Shown here one piece after another: positions 1 to 7,238 of a stretch of 15,279 nt of DNA. The DNA comes from an uncultured Lachnospira sp. GTDB taxonomy: Bacteria > Bacillota > Clostridia > Lachnospirales > Lachnospiraceae. Position 1 is the first letter of the stretch; each line of letters begins with the position of its first letter. The notes beneath the pieces are model-generated. The model saw only the letters and a program-made list of their open reading frames with translations, had not been told where the DNA came from and did no database searches. Location: NCBI GenBank assembly GCA_900772425.1, contig CAAHEK010000046.1, positions 1-15,279 of the forward strand. The letters are read 5' to 3'. The position numbers were made by a program, and so were the translations under genes.

Positions 1-1
1 T

Positions 2-595
2 CTGTATAACGTTACAGTAATAAATGAAGATATATTGAAGCTTGATATTAAAAAGCTTGTTGATGAACGTAATAACGGCAGACCTATAAAGGTTGTTGCC
101 AATCTGCCATATTATATAACAACACCTATAATTATGGGGCTGTTTGAGAGTCATGTTCCGCTTGAAAGCATTACAATAATGGTTCAGAAAGAGGTGGCTG
201 ACAGAATGCAGGTTGGACCGGGAACTAAGGATTACGGAGCATTATCATTGGCTGTGCAGTATTATGCCAAGCCTAAGATTATTTTAAATGTTCCTGCAAG
301 CTGTTTTATGCCAAGACCAAATGTTGATTCGGCGGTTATCCAGCTTACAAGATATGAACAGCCACCTGTTGATGTAAAAAATGAGCATCTAATGTTTAAG
401 ATAATAAGGGCATCTTTTAATCAGAGAAGAAAGACTATGATGAATAGTGTAGGCAACAGCGCAGATGTTAACATTGATAAAGAGAAGTTATCAAAGGCTC
501 TGGAAAAATGTGGACTTTCGTTGACAATAAGAGGAGAGGCACTTACGCTTGAACAGTTTGCGATGTTAAGTAATGAATTAGAAGTATTAAAATAA
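2..595 (+). CDS. rsmA: 16S rRNA dimethyladenosine transferase RsmA (KsgA), 5' end missing
   Basis: The frame is open from base 2 and encodes the C-terminal ~197 residues of RsmA, the SAM-dependent enzyme that dimethylates two adjacent adenines near the 3' end of 16S rRNA during small-subunit maturation. The segment NLPYYITTPI (bases about 101-130) contains the NLPY motif IV of the rRNA adenine dimethylase family. It is followed by the typical VQKEVADRM stretch, the CFMPRPNVDSAVI segment and the C-terminal RASFNQRRKTMMNS motif, so the family call is firm. The reading frame continues upstream of the TTG at base 35 with residues typical of the family (VTVINEDILKLD), so that TTG is internal and the gene is cut by the window edge rather than truncated in the genome. 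The full-length family is usually about 270-290 aa. An intrinsic terminator lies about 80 bases after the stop. Confidence 0.97.
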   Translation: MYNVTVINEDILKLDIKKLVDERNNGRPIKVVANLPYYITTPIIMGLFESHVPLESITIMVQKEVADRMQVGPGTKDYGALSLAVQYYAKPKIILNVPASCFMPRPNVDSAVIQLTRYEQPPVDVKNEHLMFKIIRASFNQRRKTMMNSVGNSADVNIDKEKLSKALEKCGLSLTIRGEALTLEQFAMLSNELEVLK

Positions 596-615
596 AATTT
601 GTCCTGTAATTCTAA

Positions 616-662
616 ATTTTATAGATGAATATTATAGAGGAATTTTACAGATGAATATTATA
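616..662 (+). repeat. two tandem copies of a 21-bp direct repeat
   Basis: Bases 616-636 and 642-662 match at 20 of 21 positions (T622 versus C648), with a 26-base period. The shared core is AGATGAATATTATA. The pair lies between the rsmA stop and its terminator. A shorter copy of the left part (AATTTTATAGATG) recurs at 4229-4241, after the oxidoreductase gene. It could be a small duplication or a binding site; the sequence does not decide. Confidence 0.6.
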
Positions 663-672
663 ATGAAATGGG

Positions 673-708
673 AAGATATTGCCGTATATGGCAATATCTT
701 TCTTTTTT
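673..708 (+). terminator. rho-independent terminator after rsmA
   Basis: An 11-bp perfect stem, AAGATATTGCC (673-683) with GGCAATATCTT (690-700), encloses a 6-base loop GTATAT and is followed directly by a T-rich tract (TCTTTTTT, 701-708). It ends the rsmA transcript and separates it from the gene at 861. The rest of the 596-860 spacer is very AT-rich; a TATAAT at 794-799 has no recognisable -35 partner, so I do not call a promoter. Confidence 0.92.
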
Positions 709-860
709 ATTTTGGCTCTTTGTTCTAAAGAATTATTAAAAAATAAGTTATTATGATAACTAAAAAGTAAAAAAATCCTAAGTTAAAGTTATATATAATG
801 AGGTTTCTGCATAAATTGGCTTATAAAGACTATCTATAGCTATTTATAAGGGGAAATCAG

Positions 861-1913
861 ATGAGTGAATATAGGAGATTTGTTTCATACATTTATTCTT
901 ATCCGGGAGGTGTGAAGGATAAGAATGTAGGTTTTGCAAAGGTTTGTCTGAGTAATGGACAGCTAAAAATTGATATTAATTTAAAAGGTGTTTATACAGA
1001 TGTGCCACAGCTTTTCGGGGTTCATATCCTTGTCGACAAAGACGAATCGGTTGAAGGCAGGTACACACTTCTAAAGCTGGGGGATGTGCTTGTAAAGGGC
1101 GGAGTAGGTCAATATCAGGATTTGCTTAATGCAAATGATATTAATGGAAATGGATATGAGTTCTCAGATATAAGCGGTATAGCTATCGCAAATGAAGATG
1201 ATAATTTTTATATGATGTTTTCTATGTGGGAAGATGCAGATGTTAATACCGCGGCGGTGCATTTTGTTGGAAAGGTGCATCACAAGAATTCAGACAGAGA
1301 CAATAATACCACAGATAACACTGATAAACAGGCGACAGAAGTAAAGGCGGCAGAAGTTAGCGGTTATGTAAATAAAGAAGCTGGTCAGATGATTAGAGAT
1401 ACAGGTGAAAAAATAAATAAAGAAATAAATGACAACACAAATGAAAAAATTAATGAAAAAAATAACGGAAAAATCAATGAGCAAATAAATGAAAAAATAG
1501 ACGAAGAAACAAATGGAGATGTAAAAGAGGCAGTAAATTCAAAAACAAATAATGGGAGCAGGTCAGCATTTGATGCTATTTTTGAAAATGCAGATTTTAT
1601 AGATGCGTTTGATGATGATTATTTCTATGACTGCGTGGAAGTTACCCCTGAAACAATTATGAAGCTTCCTATAGAGGAAGAAAATGTTTCAGGTAACAGT
1701 TTTTTAATGCATGGATATTATAATTTCAGGCATATACTGTTTGGAAAAGTTGTAAATAACTCTGACAATACCAGATATTTTATCGGAGTTCCCGGAATGT
1801 ATTGTAACAGAGAGCGTTTTATGGCTTCAATGTTTGGATTCAATAATTTTAAAAAGAGTCACAGAAGTGACTATACTAATCCGTATTTTGGCTACTGGTA
1901 TAAAGAAATATAG
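861..1913 (+). CDS. Lachnospiraceae-type protein of unknown function (DUF6128-like) with NEKI-type repeat linker
   Basis: The 350-aa product has no signal peptide or membrane segment that I can see, so it is probably cytoplasmic. Residues 1-140 form a compact-looking N-terminal domain (YRRFVSYIYSYPGGVKDKNV, then VGFAKV and a GVHILVD strand). Residues about 140-235 are a low-complexity, charged linker of degenerate N-E-K-I and N-E-Q-I units. Residues about 270-350 are an aromatic-rich C-terminal domain with HGYYNFRHILFGKV, FIGVPGMYCNRERFMASMFG and a final FGYWYKEI. I recognise the two ends as the DUF6128-like family that seems restricted to Lachnospiraceae; its function is unknown to me. The ATG is preceded by AAGGGG (848-853) at a 7-base spacing. 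It is monocistronic after the rsmA terminator and converges on the GNAT gene with a 22-bp overlap. The family assignment is from memory. Confidence 0.85.
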   Translation: MSEYRRFVSYIYSYPGGVKDKNVGFAKVCLSNGQLKIDINLKGVYTDVPQLFGVHILVDKDESVEGRYTLLKLGDVLVKGGVGQYQDLLNANDINGNGYEFSDISGIAIANEDDNFYMMFSMWEDADVNTAAVHFVGKVHHKNSDRDNNTTDNTDKQATEVKAAEVSGYVNKEAGQMIRDTGEKINKEINDNTNEKINEKNNGKINEQINEKIDEETNGDVKEAVNSKTNNGSRSAFDAIFENADFIDAFDDDYFYDCVEVTPETIMKLPIEEENVSGNSFLMHGYYNFRHILFGKVVNNSDNTRYFIGVPGMYCNRERFMASMFGFNNFKKSHRSDYTNPYFGYWYKEI

Positions 1914-2437
1914 GCATATCTGTTGTGATCCTGCCAGATGCCGTTTATTTTGGCGTAAGAGTGGGCAACGCCCTCTTCAATAAAATCAAGCTTTTTAATA
2001 AGATTAATAGATGGAGTGTTATCGGGAAGAATATATGCTTCTATCCTGTGCACTCCTTTTTCATGTATTATAACTTCCATGGCTGATTGAACCATAAATG
2101 ATGCGATGCCCTGCCTTCTGTGGTCTTTGTCGGTTTTATATCCTACTGTGCAGGAAGTACCTTTTATTATATTTGAGAAGGATACTGTACCTAAAATATG
2201 GTCGGGATTATTGCACGAAAATTGAAAAAATCGGACAAAGTTTCCACGGATAAATCCGTTTAATTCGGCATTAAGCAATTTACTGACAAAATCCTTTGTA
2301 TAAAAATCTTCAGGCTTTTTGCTTTCATATTTATCAAAATCAGTACGGTTTCTTGAGTAGAAATCAAGTACGATATCAGCATTTTGTGGAGGGAGAACTT
2401 TAAGAAAATAGTCTCCAAATACATATTCCGTTTTCAT
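1892..2437 (-). CDS. GNAT-family N-acetyltransferase (RimJ/RimL-like)
   Basis: The 181-aa product has the layout of RimJ/RimL-type GNAT enzymes, which move an acetyl group from acetyl-CoA to an amine. Motif A, the pyrophosphate-binding loop, is visible as HRRQGIA in the middle of the protein after the GYKTDKD strand. The EAYILPDNTPSINLIKKLDF segment is the usual motif B with Asn-x-x-Ser-x-x-Leu-x-x-Lys-x-x-F, and the tail GVAHSYAKINGIWQDHNRYA is typical of the family. The substrate cannot be inferred. The start has AAAGGA seven bases upstream. It lies 101 bases after tadA on the same strand and may be co-transcribed with it; I see no terminator between them. Its 3' end overlaps the 3' end of the convergent gene at 861-1913. 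Confidence 0.93.
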   Translation of the reverse strand: MKTEYVFGDYFLKVLPPQNADIVLDFYSRNRTDFDKYESKKPEDFYTKDFVSKLLNAELNGFIRGNFVRFFQFSCNNPDHILGTVSFSNIIKGTSCTVGYKTDKDHRRQGIASFMVQSAMEVIIHEKGVHRIEAYILPDNTPSINLIKKLDFIEEGVAHSYAKINGIWQDHNRYAYISLYQ

Positions 2438-2538
2438 CTATCTATCCTTTTATTCTGGGGTCAGTAATTTATTTATAGGTAATGGTCATGATAATGGTTA
2501 GGGTGTTATGTGGTTATGTTGTACTCATTATCTGCCGG

Positions 2539-3015
2539 TTACTTGGCAGCCTTCTTTGATGCACGAAGCTCCTTAAAAAATGTAGTAAGAAGTTCTGAGC
2601 AGGTGTCATCCATACAGCCATAAGTTACTTCTGCCTGATGATTAAACTGCTTCATGTTAAGCAGATTAATTATTGAACCGGCACATCCCGCTTTGGGATT
2701 CATTGAACCTATGAACACGCGTGGAATACGCGCCTGAATGATAGCTCCTGCGCACATCTGACAAGGCTCAAGGGTAACATACATTGTACAATCTTCAAGC
2801 CGCCAGTCGCCAAGATATTTGCTGGCTTTCTTAATAGCTGTGATTTCAGCATGTCCAAGTGTTGTTTTATCTGTATTTCTGCGGTTATAACCTCTTCCAA
2901 TAACCTTCCCGTTATATACAATTACACAGCCGATGGGCACTTCAAGCAGTTTATAAGCTTTTTTTGCCTGTGTTATGGCCTGTTTCATATATTTGATGTC
3001 TTCTTTTTCAAACAT
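2539..3015 (-). CDS. tadA: tRNA-specific adenosine-34 deaminase TadA
   Basis: The 158-aa protein is a zinc-dependent deaminase of the cytidine deaminase fold that converts A34 to inosine in the tRNA-Arg(ACG) wobble position. The catalytic HAE is at residues 55-57 (zinc ligand His55, proton-shuttle Glu57) and the second zinc motif PCxxC at 84-88 (Cys85, Cys88). The sequence IPRVFIGSMNPKAGCAGS after the active site is typical of TadA rather than of guanine or cytosine deaminases. Length fits the family. AAGAGG lies seven bases upstream of the ATG, and an extended -10 promoter element is seen at 3060-3068. In Bacillus subtilis the equivalent gene sits directly upstream of the SRP RNA-dnaX cluster; here it points the other way and is separated from it by an oxidoreductase gene. 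Confidence 0.97.
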   Translation of the reverse strand: MFEKEDIKYMKQAITQAKKAYKLLEVPIGCVIVYNGKVIGRGYNRRNTDKTTLGHAEITAIKKASKYLGDWRLEDCTMYVTLEPCQMCAGAIIQARIPRVFIGSMNPKAGCAGSIINLLNMKQFNHQAEVTYGCMDDTCSELLTTFFKELRASKKAAK

Positions 3016-3059
3016 TTGTAAACCTCTTATTTGTATTGCTCTTACACTATATAAAAATA

Positions 3060-3068
3060 ATTATAACA
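3060..3068 (-). promoter_or_regulatory. extended -10 element, likely promoter of tadA
   Basis: Read on the reverse strand this is TGTTATAAT, a perfect extended -10 (TGnTATAAT), with no good -35 hexamer upstream, as is allowed for extended -10 promoters. Transcription would start near 3053 and leave an untranslated leader of about 38 bases before tadA. Confidence 0.6.
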
Positions 3069-3140
3069 TGTCAGACCAATTATGTGATAAAATAATTATA
3101 AATATGTAAACGATGTGATTAAAGGCAGAAAGGGTACGTC

Positions 3141-4217
3141 ATGATAAGATTTGGAATTGTAGGTTCAGGATACAGGGCAATGTTTTATGTAAGAGCTGCA
3201 AAGGCGTTGCCTGAGATTTTTGATTTGTGCATGGTATTGTGCAGAAGCGAGGAAAAAGCAAAAGAAATATCTAAAAATTATGGTGTCGTTACAGGCACAA
3301 AGGAGCAGGAGCTTATAGGAATGAAGCCTGATTTTATAGTGTCTGCGGTAGACAAAGCGGGAATGCATGACAATGTCATAAAATGGGCAGGATTTGGAAT
3401 ACCTGTTTTATCAGAGACTCCGGTATCTCTTGATAAGGATAAGCTTAGGGAACTGTGGAAAATGTGCGGTATTTCGGGCATGCTTGATGACAGGCAGAAG
3501 CTAAGAATACAGGTTGCTGAACAGTATAGAATGTATCCGGTATACGAATCAATTATCAGGATAATTGATTCGGGAATTATAGGTGAATCTGTATCTGCAA
3601 CAATTTCAAGCATGCATGATTATCATGCTGTAAGTATGATAAGAGAGTTATTAAAAACAGACATGGAAGATGTGGGGATAACAGGCAGAAGCTTTATGAT
3701 GCCTGTAACTGAGACAAAGACCAGATATGAAACTCTCCGAACCGGAAATGTTGTTGAAAAGGAAGAAAAGCATCTTATTATGTCTTATAAAAATGGAAAG
3801 ACAGCTTTTTATGATTTTATGTCTGAACAGTACAGAAGTCCTATAAGAAACAAGTTCTTAAATGTAAGGGGAACAAGAGGCGAGATATTAGGGGATACTG
3901 TTTATTACCTTGGAAGTGATAATGTCGAGCGTAAGGATAAGATATCCGTCATTAAGGATCACAAAACAGACGAGGTGGAAAGAATAACATTTAAGGGTGA
4001 AATTATATATACTCCGGAATTTGGAATCTGCGGACTTTCGGAAGATGAAACAGCGGTTGCGAGAGTACTGTACGGAATGAAGAAATATGTAGATACAGGC
4101 GAAGAATTTTATCCGTTAAAATATGCACTTGAAGATGCATATGTAGCTGCTTTAATGCAGGAGGCATGTGATAATCCATGGACTACAGTTAATTCGGGCG
4201 ACAGAGAATGGAAATAG
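3141..4217 (+). CDS. Gfo/Idh/MocA-family oxidoreductase with an altered EKP motif
   Basis: The 358-aa product has an N-terminal Rossmann fold with the dinucleotide loop GIVGSGYRA at residues 5-13, followed by a C-terminal alpha/beta domain as in NAD(P)-dependent sugar or inositol dehydrogenases (Gfo/Idh/MocA). The usual EKP motif near residue 95, whose lysine acts in catalysis and cofactor binding, reads SETPVS, so lysine is replaced by threonine. The next segments, EQYRMYPVYESIIRIIDSG and HDYHAVSMIRELL, fit the family. The substrate is unknown, and the changed motif leaves open a non-dehydrogenase role. AGAAAGGG (3127-3134) lies six bases before the ATG. It is divergent from tadA and has no visible terminator before the SRP RNA promoter. 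Confidence 0.9.
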   Translation: MIRFGIVGSGYRAMFYVRAAKALPEIFDLCMVLCRSEEKAKEISKNYGVVTGTKEQELIGMKPDFIVSAVDKAGMHDNVIKWAGFGIPVLSETPVSLDKDKLRELWKMCGISGMLDDRQKLRIQVAEQYRMYPVYESIIRIIDSGIIGESVSATISSMHDYHAVSMIRELLKTDMEDVGITGRSFMMPVTETKTRYETLRTGNVVEKEEKHLIMSYKNGKTAFYDFMSEQYRSPIRNKFLNVRGTRGEILGDTVYYLGSDNVERKDKISVIKDHKTDEVERITFKGEIIYTPEFGICGLSEDETAVARVLYGMKKYVDTGEEFYPLKYALEDAYVAALMQEACDNPWTTVNSGDREWK

Positions 4218-4288
4218 TGTAAAACGGTAATTTTATAGATGTTAATAGTTAAACGGAAATAGCGTGAATGGAAATGGATGTCTCTTAA

Positions 4289-4317
4289 TTGACAAAAACA
4301 GTATTAACAGATATAAT
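4289..4317 (+). promoter_or_regulatory. perfect-consensus sigma-A promoter of the SRP RNA gene
   Basis: TTGACA (4289-4294), a 17-base spacer and TATAAT (4312-4317) match the vegetative consensus exactly. Counting seven bases on gives a start at about 4324, which is precisely the first base of the terminal helix of the SRP RNA. The agreement between promoter and RNA end supports both calls. Confidence 0.95.
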
Positions 4318-4323
4318 TAAAAT

Positions 4324-4588
4324 ACCGCGCAGCCGGGGAGTCAGCGGCACCCTGTACCTGCAATCCGCTATAGCAGGGGTGATGTTCGGCCTAGGGCAAT
4401 CGTTTATGGAGCTGCCTGGTGTAAGTGGTGTTGACATTTGGGTCTTTCGCAATGAGAATTCATGAATCATGTCAGGTCAGGAATGAAGCAGCATTAAGTG
4501 AAACCTCTCATGTGCCGGAAGGAAGCCTGGATCGAGCTAACTGCACCAGTACCGTCTGTGGATTCTTGCACGAAGCTGGACGCGCGGT
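4324..4588 (+). ncRNA. ffs: signal recognition particle RNA (large, Alu-containing bacterial form, 6S/scRNA)
   Basis: This ~265-nt RNA binds Ffh and targets ribosomes making membrane proteins. The 5' Alu part, CCCTGTACCTGCAATCCGCT at 4350-4369 and the following ATAGCAGGGG, is nearly identical to the Bacillus subtilis scRNA. The S domain has the Ffh-binding hairpin CATGTCAGGTCAGGAATGAA (4469-4488) with the GGAA tetraloop at 4480-4483, then GCAGCATTAAGTGAAACCTC and the asymmetric-loop region ending in CGAGCTAACTGC. The ends pair as ACCGCGC (4324-4330) with GCGCGGT (4582-4588). TTTTAATATTTT follows the terminal helix, which may act as a weak terminator; otherwise transcription continues into dnaX 32 bases later. 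Small reading frames that cross this region are not genes. The exact 3' end is inferred from pairing. Confidence 0.97.
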
Positions 4589-4610
4589 TTTAATATTTTC
4601 AGAAGGAAAT

Positions 4611-4618
4611 GAGGAAGG
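4611..4618 (+). promoter_or_regulatory. ribosome binding site that decides the dnaX start
   Basis: GAGGAAGG precedes the ATG at 4621, with the GAGG core six bases from it. An in-frame ATG at 4609 would add four residues but has its purine tract only two bases upstream, and DnaX proteins typically begin [12 protein letters not shown], which favours 4621. Confidence 0.75.
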
Positions 4619-4620
4619 AT

Positions 4621-6264
4621 ATGTCTTATCAGGCTTTGTATAGAAAGTGGAGACCTTCTGACTTTAAGGACGTAAAAGGTCAGGACCACATAGTCACAAC
4701 ATTACAGAATCAGATAAAAGCAGACAGAATAGGACATGCTTACCTTTTCTGTGGAACAAGGGGAACAGGAAAGACAAGTGTTGCCAAGATATTTGCCAAG
4801 GCAGTAAACTGCGAGCATCCGGTTGACGGAAATCCATGTGGTGAATGTCCTACATGTAAGGCAATAGCTGCCGGCGTATCCATGAATGTTATAGAGATAG
4901 ATGCTGCGTCGAATAATGGTGTAGATAATATAAGAGAAATCAGGGATGAAGTCCAGTACTCACCAACAGAGGGAAAGTACAAAGTCTATATAATTGATGA
5001 GGTTCATATGCTTTCAATAGGAGCTTTTAATGCACTGTTAAAGACACTTGAAGAACCACCATCATATGTAATATTTATTCTTGCTACAACCGAAGCTCAT
5101 AAGATACCGATAACTATTCTTTCAAGATGTCAGAGGTATGATTTTCATAGAATTTCAATAGATACAATAGCAGACAGATTGTCTGAGCTTATGAAGGCAG
5201 AGCATATTAACGTGGAAGATAAGGCGTTGAAATATGTTGCCAAGGCGGCAGACGGCTCAATGAGAGATGCGTTAAGCCTTCTTGACCAGTGTATTGCATT
5301 TTATCTTGGAAAAGACTTGAAGTATGAAAATGTTTTGGATGTTTTAGGAGCTGTAGATACCGGAATTTTCAGCAGGATGATGAATATAATAACCTCCGGT
5401 GATGTGGCTGCGTGCATGAATCTTATGGAAGAGCTTATAATGCAGGGAAGAGATATCCAGCAGTTCGTCAATGATTTTGTATGGTATATGAGAAATCTGC
5501 TTCTTATAAAGACTACGGATGACGAGAGCAAGATTCTTGATGTAATAGAAGTTTCAGAAGACAGCTTTAAGGAGCTGAAAAAAGATGCAGCTAAGGTTGA
5601 TGCAGACACCTTAATGAGATATATAAGGGTGTTATCGGAGCTTTCATCAGAACTTAAATTTGCAACACAGAAAAGAATTAAAACAGAGGTAACATTTATA
5701 AAGCTTATGCGCCCGGCAATGGAGCAAAGCAATGAGACAGAAGATATATTGAGCAGGATTACTCTTTTAGAGGAACAGATGCAGGATAGTCTTGCTAAGT
5801 TAAAGTCAGGAGCTTTTGCGTTGGCACAGCCGGCACAAGGAGCAGCTTTTGCAACAGCAGGTGCAGATAATGCAGGAGGCGGGGCTGACGAACCAAAGGA
5901 GCCAAAGCGTGTTATAGAGGCACTTCCTGATGATGTAAGAAATATAGCTGCTCAATGGGACAGCATTGTATTTTCAATAGAAGACCCTATGTTAAAAAGT
6001 TTTCTCTCACAGGCAAATGTTACACTTGCTAATGATGGAATAAGTTTGGAAATTATGTTAAAATCAATTAGTGGATATAATGCATTAAACAGGGAAGAAG
6101 AGGTAACGCAGCTTCAGGATTTAATAGAGGAGCGTACCGGAGTACATGTGAACATTATATTTACCAAGATTGACGAGAATGAAGACTTTTACAAGAGATA
6201 TACAGATATAAGAGAACTTGTAAATATGAATATAGAAATAGATGATAAGGAGGAATATATCTAA
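4621..6264 (+). CDS. dnaX: DNA polymerase III subunit tau/gamma (clamp loader ATPase)
   Basis: The 547-aa protein is the ATPase of the clamp loader that places the sliding clamp on primed DNA and links the polymerase cores. From the start at [12 protein letters not shown], Walker A is GTRGTGKT at residues 45-52, the zinc-binding cysteines are C64, C73, C76 and C79, Walker B is IIDEVHM with D126-E127, sensor 1 lies in ILATTEAHK, and the SRC motif with the arginine finger is at 168-170. [12 protein letters not shown] is the sensor 2 region. A helical domain III ends near residue 365 (FIKLMRP). An Ala/Gly-rich linker of about 40 residues follows, then a C-terminal domain of about 130 residues that would contact the polymerase in tau. 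It is the first protein gene of the cluster after the SRP RNA, and its stop codon overlaps the ybaB start (TAATG). Confidence 0.97.
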   Translation: MSYQALYRKWRPSDFKDVKGQDHIVTTLQNQIKADRIGHAYLFCGTRGTGKTSVAKIFAKAVNCEHPVDGNPCGECPTCKAIAAGVSMNVIEIDAASNNGVDNIREIRDEVQYSPTEGKYKVYIIDEVHMLSIGAFNALLKTLEEPPSYVIFILATTEAHKIPITILSRCQRYDFHRISIDTIADRLSELMKAEHINVEDKALKYVAKAADGSMRDALSLLDQCIAFYLGKDLKYENVLDVLGAVDTGIFSRMMNIITSGDVAACMNLMEELIMQGRDIQQFVNDFVWYMRNLLLIKTTDDESKILDVIEVSEDSFKELKKDAAKVDADTLMRYIRVLSELSSELKFATQKRIKTEVTFIKLMRPAMEQSNETEDILSRITLLEEQMQDSLAKLKSGAFALAQPAQGAAFATAGADNAGGGADEPKEPKRVIEALPDDVRNIAAQWDSIVFSIEDPMLKSFLSQANVTLANDGISLEIMLKSISGYNALNREEEVTQLQDLIEERTGVHVNIIFTKIDENEDFYKRYTDIRELVNMNIEIDDKEEYI

Positions 6265-6614
6265 TGGCAAAAAGAGGAGGATTTCCAGGAGGAATGCCTG
6301 GCAACATGAATAATCTTATGAAACAGGCTCAGAGAATGCAGCGTCAGATGGAAACACAGCAGGCAGAACTTGAGACAAAGGAATTTACAGCATCAGCAGG
6401 TGGTGGTGTGGTAGAAGCAACTGTTACAGGAAAGAGAGAGGTTACTAAGGTAAAGATTGATCCTGAGGCAGTAGATCCTGATGATGTAGAAATGCTTGAA
6501 GATTTAATTGTTGCAGCAGTTAACGAAGCATTAAGAAAATGCGAAGAGGAATCACAGGCACAGATGGCTAAGATAACAGGAGGACTTTCAGGTCTTTCAG
6601 GAGGCTTATTCTAA
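6264..6614 (+). CDS. ybaB: YbaB/EbfC family nucleoid-associated DNA-binding protein
   Basis: The 116-aa product matches the YbaB/EbfC family, small dimeric DNA-binding proteins that bind DNA as tweezer-like dimers. The N-terminal Gly/Met-rich segment [20 protein letters not shown] and the central helix [13 protein letters not shown] precede the conserved strand segment [20 protein letters not shown], and a second conserved block is [19 protein letters not shown]. The tail is Gly/Ser/Leu-rich. An AAGGAGG lies just upstream, and the ATG shares one base with the dnaX stop (TAATG), so translation is likely coupled. The order dnaX-ybaB-recR is widely conserved in bacteria and suggests a shared role in replication or repair; the cellular function of the family remains unsettled. 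Confidence 0.96.
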   Translation: MAKRGGFPGGMPGNMNNLMKQAQRMQRQMETQQAELETKEFTASAGGGVVEATVTGKREVTKVKIDPEAVDPDDVEMLEDLIVAAVNEALRKCEEESQAQMAKITGGLSGLSGGLF

Positions 6615-7210
6615 TGGACATCTACAGCGGACATATTAACAAGCTAATAGAAGAATTGTCTAGATTACCAGGTGTTGGGGCAAAGAGCGCCCAACGCCTG
6701 GCATTTCACATTATAAACATGCCTAAAGATGAAGTGAGTGGACTTGCCAATGCCATGATTTCTGCAAAGGAAAATGTTCATTACTGCAAGGAATGTTTCA
6801 CACTCACTGATAATGAGCTGTGTCCAATATGTGCAGATGAAAAAAGAGATCACAAGACTATTATGGTTGTTGAACAGACAAGAGATATGGCAGCTTATGA
6901 AAAAACAGGAAAGTATAACGGAGTATATCATGTACTTCATGGAGCTATAAGTCCAATGCTTGGAATAGGACCATCAGATATTAAATTAAAAGAACTTATC
7001 AAACGTCTTGAAAAGGATGTTGATGAGGTCATAATAGCAACCAACTCTAATCTTGAGGGCGAAACAACAGCCATGTACATAAGCAAGATGATAAAGCCTA
7101 CAGGAATTAAGGTTACGAGAATTGCAAGCGGAGTTCCTGTTGGAGGAGATTTGGAATATATAGATGAGGTTACACTTCTTAGGGCACTTGATGGACGAGT
7201 AGAACTTTAA
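6614..7210 (+). CDS. recR: recombination mediator protein RecR
   Basis: The 198-aa product is RecR, which with RecO (and RecF) loads RecA on SSB-coated gaps. The helix-hairpin-helix is [17 protein letters not shown] (residues 17-33), the zinc finger has C58, C61, C70 and C73, and the Toprim domain begins near residue 83 with [18 protein letters not shown]. It continues through [16 protein letters not shown] and ends in the conserved [19 protein letters not shown] segment. Length matches the family. The ATG overlaps the ybaB stop (TAATG), so it is the third coupled gene of the cluster. The jetA-like gene starts 28 bases after its stop with no terminator between, suggesting one transcript. Confidence 0.98.
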   Translation: MDIYSGHINKLIEELSRLPGVGAKSAQRLAFHIINMPKDEVSGLANAMISAKENVHYCKECFTLTDNELCPICADEKRDHKTIMVVEQTRDMAAYEKTGKYNGVYHVLHGAISPMLGIGPSDIKLKELIKRLEKDVDEVIIATNSNLEGETTAMYISKMIKPTGIKVTRIASGVPVGGDLEYIDEVTLLRALDGRVEL

Positions 7211-7238
7211 AAAGAAAAATTTTGAAAGGGGTGAGCAT

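Noticed and set aside
780..800. TATAAT upstream of the DUF6128-like gene as a promoter
   Set aside because: The spacer is so AT-rich that such hexamers are expected by chance, and no -35 element or extended -10 lies at the correct distance.
4425..4643. A small forward reading frame of 72 codons before dnaX
   Set aside because: It lies across the SRP RNA, whose conserved structure explains the sequence, and it matches no protein.
5578..5594. Possible programmed -1 frameshift in dnaX at a run of six A, with a stop directly after in the -1 frame
   Set aside because: The run reads CTG AAA AAA GAT, which is not the A AAA AAG slippery heptamer in the right phase, and a product of about 324 residues would lose most of domain III, needed for clamp loader assembly. 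I see no stem-loop evidence for stimulation.
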